A stretch of DNA of 16,775 bases, taken from Treponema sp. UBA1240 (GTDB taxonomy: Bacteria > Spirochaetota > Spirochaetia > Treponematales > Treponemataceae). Position 1 is the stretch's first letter. Each line of letters begins with the position of its first letter. The translations under genes and the position numbers were made by a program. The notes beneath the pieces were generated by a model that was given only the letters and a program-made list of their open reading frames with translations, made no database searches and was not told the DNA's origin. Positions 14,132-16,775 of this stretch are shown piece after piece. Location: the NCBI GenBank assembly GCA_002308875.1, contig DBWK01000063.1, forward strand, positions 1 to 16,775, read 5' to 3'.

Positions 14132-15598
14132 ATGTCGCTCAATTGCAAAGAAATTGATGTTATTATAGATGAACTTTCTCCTGCGGGCTCCTTTATACAG
14201 CAGATTGTTCAGCCCACTTTTGACAGCATTGCTTTTCATTTGTATAAAACAGGCGGTGCCAAAACGGTTCTTGTTTGTCTTGCCGCCGGAGCATGCCGTA
14301 TTCATGAAACATACAAGGCTGTCCCCAAGAACGACAAACCTCTCCGCTTTATGGAATTTCTGCGTTCAAGAATAAAGGGTTGCAGGATTGACTCATTCGC
14401 GCAGATTGCGCAGGAACGCATTATAAAGGCGGAACTTAATCACGGCGAAAAACAGTTTAATATGTATATCCGTTTGTGGAGCAATGCCGCAAACATAATA
14501 GTAACGGATCCCGGTGTTCGTAATGATGTCGGTGAAGAACTTATTCTGGATGTTTTTTACCGCAGACCCAACAAAAGCGAAGTTTCGGGCGGGTATTACA
14601 AACCGCAGATAAGAACGGAAGCTGTGCCTGCAAAACAGTGGACGGTCAGAACTTTTGACGAACTGCCCGATTCAGCAAATCTTTCGTTTAACGAAAAGGT
14701 TGAAAAATGGTATTCGGAAAACGCCGCCGCTCTCTCTCGTACTGCTTTGCTTGAACAGGCCGAAAAGCAGTACCAGTCGCGCAAGTCCAGGCTTGAAGCC
14801 GCTATTGAACGGCTGGAAGCAAAGCGCATGACCTTTTTACACGCTGAACGCTGGAAGCATTTCGGTGACTTGATTTTGACATGGGGACAGGCAGTTGGCG
14901 AAGCAATAGCCAAAAACCAGCGGAATGTGGAGTGCGATGACTACGAAACCGGCTCAAAAATCTGCATAGAAATTGATCCCAAAAAGAACGTACAGGAAAA
15001 CGCCGCTGATTATTACGACAGGTACAAAAAGGCTGTTTCGGGCATAGAAGATTTGGAATACGACATCAAGAGTTCCAAAAGCGAGCTCGCAAAGCTTACA
15101 GCCGATTATGAATCACTTCTGAAAGAAACGAACCCCATCGCCATACAGCAAAAGCTCCGCAAACAGAACAGACCACGCCAGCAGATAAAAAAAGAACATC
15201 CCGGTCTGGATTTTTTTATAGACGGCTGGAAGATTATTGTCGGACGCAGTGCGGCGGAAAACGACGAGTTGTTGCGGCATTATGTAAAAGGTTCCGACTG
15301 GTGGCTGCACACGCGCGACTGGCCGGGCGGCTATGTGTTTATAAAAAATCAGAACGGAAAGTCCGTGCCTCTCGAAATACTCCTTGATGCCGGAAACCTT
15401 GCACTGTTTTATTCAAAAGGTCGCAAAGCAGGAAAGGGCGACCTGTATTATACACAGGCAAAGTACCTGCGCCGTGCCAAAAACGCGCCGAAGGGAACGG
15501 TTCTGCCGTCTAACGAAAAGAACCTGTTTGTTACGCTTGACGACAAGCGGCTTAAGCGAATTGAACAGCAGCAGAAAGACGGGCTTGTGCTCGTGTAA
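14132..15598 (+). CDS. rqcH: NFACT-family ribosome quality-control protein (RqcH/NEMF/FbpA-like)
   Basis: 488 residues from the ATG at 14132 (an in-frame GTG at 14117 is the alternative). The NFACT-N domain is ~1-200, with FLRSRIKGCRI (76-86), QERII (94-98) and NIIVTD. A coiled-coil middle occupies ~205-345 (LLEQAEKQYQSRKSRLEAAI and IEDLEYDIKSSKSELAKL). The NFACT-R domain is ~360-460, with IIVGRSAAENDELLRHYV, DWWLHTRDWPGGYVFIK and YTQAKYLRRAKNAPKGTV. In Bacillus subtilis, RqcH binds stalled 50S subunits with peptidyl-tRNA and adds C-terminal Ala tails; older annotations call the family fibronectin-binding protein. The conserved Asp-Arg pair (D97-R98 in B. subtilis) is Glu-Arg here (E95-R96). 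At 488 residues it is shorter than B. subtilis RqcH (about 570). No ribosome-binding site precedes the ATG. Confidence 0.9.
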   Translation: MSLNCKEIDVIIDELSPAGSFIQQIVQPTFDSIAFHLYKTGGAKTVLVCLAAGACRIHETYKAVPKNDKPLRFMEFLRSRIKGCRIDSFAQIAQERIIKAELNHGEKQFNMYIRLWSNAANIIVTDPGVRNDVGEELILDVFYRRPNKSEVSGGYYKPQIRTEAVPAKQWTVRTFDELPDSANLSFNEKVEKWYSENAAALSRTALLEQAEKQYQSRKSRLEAAIERLEAKRMTFLHAERWKHFGDLILTWGQAVGEAIAKNQRNVECDDYETGSKICIEIDPKKNVQENAADYYDRYKKAVSGIEDLEYDIKSSKSELAKLTADYESLLKETNPIAIQQKLRKQNRPRQQIKKEHPGLDFFIDGWKIIVGRSAAENDELLRHYVKGSDWWLHTRDWPGGYVFIKNQNGKSVPLEILLDAGNLALFYSKGRKAGKGDLYYTQAKYLRRAKNAPKGTVLPSNEKNLFVTLDDKRLKRIEQQQKDGLVLV

Positions 15599-15606
15599 AC
15601 GGCTTC

Positions 15607-15636
15607 TTGACACAATTAGGTTACCGCTCTTAAAAT
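15607..15636 (+). promoter_or_regulatory. Strong promoter of the YD-repeat gene, placed for a leaderless mRNA
   Basis: Consensus -35 TTGACA (15607-15612), 18-base spacer, -10 TAAAAT (15631-15636; or TTAAAA with 17). Only 6 bases separate the -10 from the ATG at 15643, so the transcript should begin at or within a base or two of the start codon. There is no ribosome-binding site. This is the clearest of the short-leader promoters in the window. Confidence 0.65.
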
Positions 15637-15642
15637 CGCTGT

Positions 15643-16323
15643 ATGAACTTTAAAACAAATTTATCACTCATATTGGCAGCTGTTTTTTCAATTACCATGC
15701 TGTCATCTCTTACGGCGCAGGAAGTACCTGATAATCTGATTCTAATCGGTACTTGCGAATATGATTCAAACGGAAACCTGATACACGAAAAAACTCAGGA
15801 AGGCGAATACTGGTTCGAATACAATTCCAACGGCAAAGTTATCCATTCGCGGATACAGGATGAGTGGGAAGAACGCGAAATATGGAACGAATATGATTCA
15901 CAAGGCAGATTAGTTTATCAAAAGTATACCGGCGGCGAATCCCGCTACGAATACGATCTGAAAGCACATACCATTACCGAATACAGCAGTACGGACAGCA
16001 GCTGGAAGTATGACTGCGATTCAAACTGGAACAAGCTCCACGGTACCAACGGAACTATCTCTTATTGGGCCGAATACGATTCCAACGGCAATCAGACACT
16101 TTACCGGACTATGGACGGTTTTAAAATCGTATACGAATATGATTCACAAAACCGGCTTGTAAAAAAATCCGAGGACAATAACACGTATATTACTTATTAT
16201 GAGTATGATAAGGATGGAAAATTGTTCCACGAGCACTCAAATTATGACAGTGATGTCTGGTATTCATACACATACTGGGAAAACGGTAAAGTTAAGGAAC
16301 GAAAACAGTATTCGGCTCAGTAA
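15643..16323 (+). CDS. Secreted YD-repeat (RHS-like) protein
   Basis: 226 residues. MNFKTNLSLILAAVFSITMLSSLTA is a signal peptide, probably cut after A25. The mature part is almost entirely repeats of about 20-24 residues with the core EYDSNGxLxxxx: at residues 39 (EYDSNGNLIHEK), 59 (EYNSNGKVIHSR), 83 (EYDSQGRLVYQK), 103 (degenerate), 122 (degenerate), 144 (EYDSNGNQTLYR), 165 (EYDSQNRLVKKS), 187 (EYDKDGKLFHEH) and a final WENGKVKER near 212. YD repeats form beta-strand coils in RHS and teneurin proteins, but here there is no toxin domain, so it is a short stand-alone repeat protein in the periplasm or outside the cell. Function unknown. It has its own promoter, and the downstream gene follows by 11 bases. 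Confidence 0.85.
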   Translation: MNFKTNLSLILAAVFSITMLSSLTAQEVPDNLILIGTCEYDSNGNLIHEKTQEGEYWFEYNSNGKVIHSRIQDEWEEREIWNEYDSQGRLVYQKYTGGESRYEYDLKAHTITEYSSTDSSWKYDCDSNWNKLHGTNGTISYWAEYDSNGNQTLYRTMDGFKIVYEYDSQNRLVKKSEDNNTYITYYEYDKDGKLFHEHSNYDSDVWYSYTYWENGKVKERKQYSAQ

Positions 16324-16334
16324 ATAAATACAGA

Positions 16335-16775
16335 ATGCATTCAGTCATTTTTACCGGCGGGGATTATCCCGCGCCCGAACTAACAAAAACATATTTTTCG
16401 CAGCATAAGGCGGATTATGTTATAGCCGCCGATTCAGGGCTGCAGACTCTTGAACTGTACAACAAGTTCTACGGTGGAATATTTGAGCCTTCCGCCATTA
16501 TCGGCGACATGGACAGCCTTACAGATAAAACGCTTTTGTCCAAATACCCGAAAGACCGCATTCATCCTTGCAGCGCATACAAAGATTTTTCGGATACGGA
16601 GCTTGCGCTTGAACTGGCGTACAAGGAACTTGCCAAATCCGATGGCAAAGATGACTGGATTACGCTTGTCGGTGCAGGCGGCGGTGAGCGCGCAGATCAC
16701 TTTATTGCCGTGTTTGACCTGTTTGCAACTGATTTGCACCCCGATGTGTGGATATGCGGCAAACAGGCGTTTTGG
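16335..16775 (+). CDS. thiN: Thiamine pyrophosphokinase, C-terminus missing at the window edge
   Basis: 147 residues from the ATG at 16335, open to the right edge (MHSVIFTGGDYPAPEL...). It carries the family motifs: AADSGLQTL near 33-41, the metal/ATP-binding GDMDSL near 63-68, DFSDTELALELA (equivalent of DxTDxEKAL), and GAGGGERADH (the family's GxxGGRxDH). The enzyme transfers pyrophosphate from ATP to thiamine, making thiamine pyrophosphate. No TPP riboswitch is visible upstream. The start is 11 bases after the stop of the YD-repeat gene with no clear ribosome-binding site; it may be co-transcribed with that gene. Confidence 0.93.
   Translation, partial: MHSVIFTGGDYPAPELTKTYFSQHKADYVIAADSGLQTLELYNKFYGGIFEPSAIIGDMDSLTDKTLLSKYPKDRIHPCSAYKDFSDTELALELAYKELAKSDGKDDWITLVGAGGGERADHFIAVFDLFATDLHPDVWICGKQAFW

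Noticed and set aside
1..16775. Search for CRISPR arrays, insertion sequences, phage genes, toxin-antitoxin pairs and restriction systems
   Set aside because: No regularly spaced repeats, transposase, integrase or defence motifs were seen; the two tRNA genes are not flanked by an integrase or by duplicated 3' ends that would mark an attachment site.

Overview
The window looks like a piece of chromosome from a spirochete, most likely a Treponema or close relative. This is an inference from gene content: a PilZ protein of the PlzA/TDE0214 type beside a membrane-anchored TPR protein resembling the spirochete periplasmic flagellar collar protein FlcA, a relaxed lipoprotein signal, a DUF2259 secreted protein, and a secreted YD-repeat protein of a kind common in treponemes. 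No phage, transposon, CRISPR array or defence locus is visible, and the gene content is mostly housekeeping plus envelope and motility functions.

Layout. Positions 1-1634 (minus) hold a TPR protein cut by the left edge and, upstream in the same operon, a c-di-GMP-binding PilZ protein. Positions 1635-2160 carry the divergent promoters and two tRNA genes, Asp (GTC) and Pro (CGG). Positions 2161-5899 (plus) hold a 1042-residue acidic, single-span TPR protein followed by a CTP-dependent polyprenol/diacylglycerol kinase-like membrane protein. Positions 5905-6732 (minus) encode an unrecognised polytopic membrane protein, divergent from a DUF2259 secreted protein at 6801-7502. A tight minus-strand operon from 9324 down to 7497 encodes a NifU-type Fe-S scaffold domain, a SlyD-like prolyl isomerase with a Cys-Gly tail, a PrsW-like membrane protease and a small unknown protein. 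Divergent from it is an M16C lipoprotein metalloprotease overlapping rsmG (9473-13115). A hairpin terminator separates rsmG from a convergent DUF4197 exported protein (13146-14060). Divergent from that is an NFACT/RqcH-family ribosome quality-control protein (14132-15598), then the YD-repeat secreted protein and a thiamine pyrophosphokinase cut by the right edge.

How the genes work together. The left third looks like a motility/second-messenger neighbourhood (PilZ, collar-like TPR protein). The middle operon joins Fe-S delivery, metal-linked folding and membrane proteolysis, and shares its upstream region with a secreted metalloprotease through a cluster of related GTATA-type palindromes. RsmG and the NFACT protein both act on the ribosome but are in separate transcription units.

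The most interesting signals are: (i) several genes whose sigma70-like -10 box ends only 6-10 bases before the ATG with no ribosome-binding site, implying leaderless or nearly leaderless mRNAs, while other genes here have ordinary Shine-Dalgarno sites; (ii) palindromic operator-like sites in the PilZ promoter and between nifU and the M16 protease; (iii) the all-Cys/Gly tail of the SlyD-like protein; and (iv) a Glu-Arg in place of the usual Asp-Arg pair in the RqcH-like protein. I found no clear evidence of a wholly new multi-gene system.
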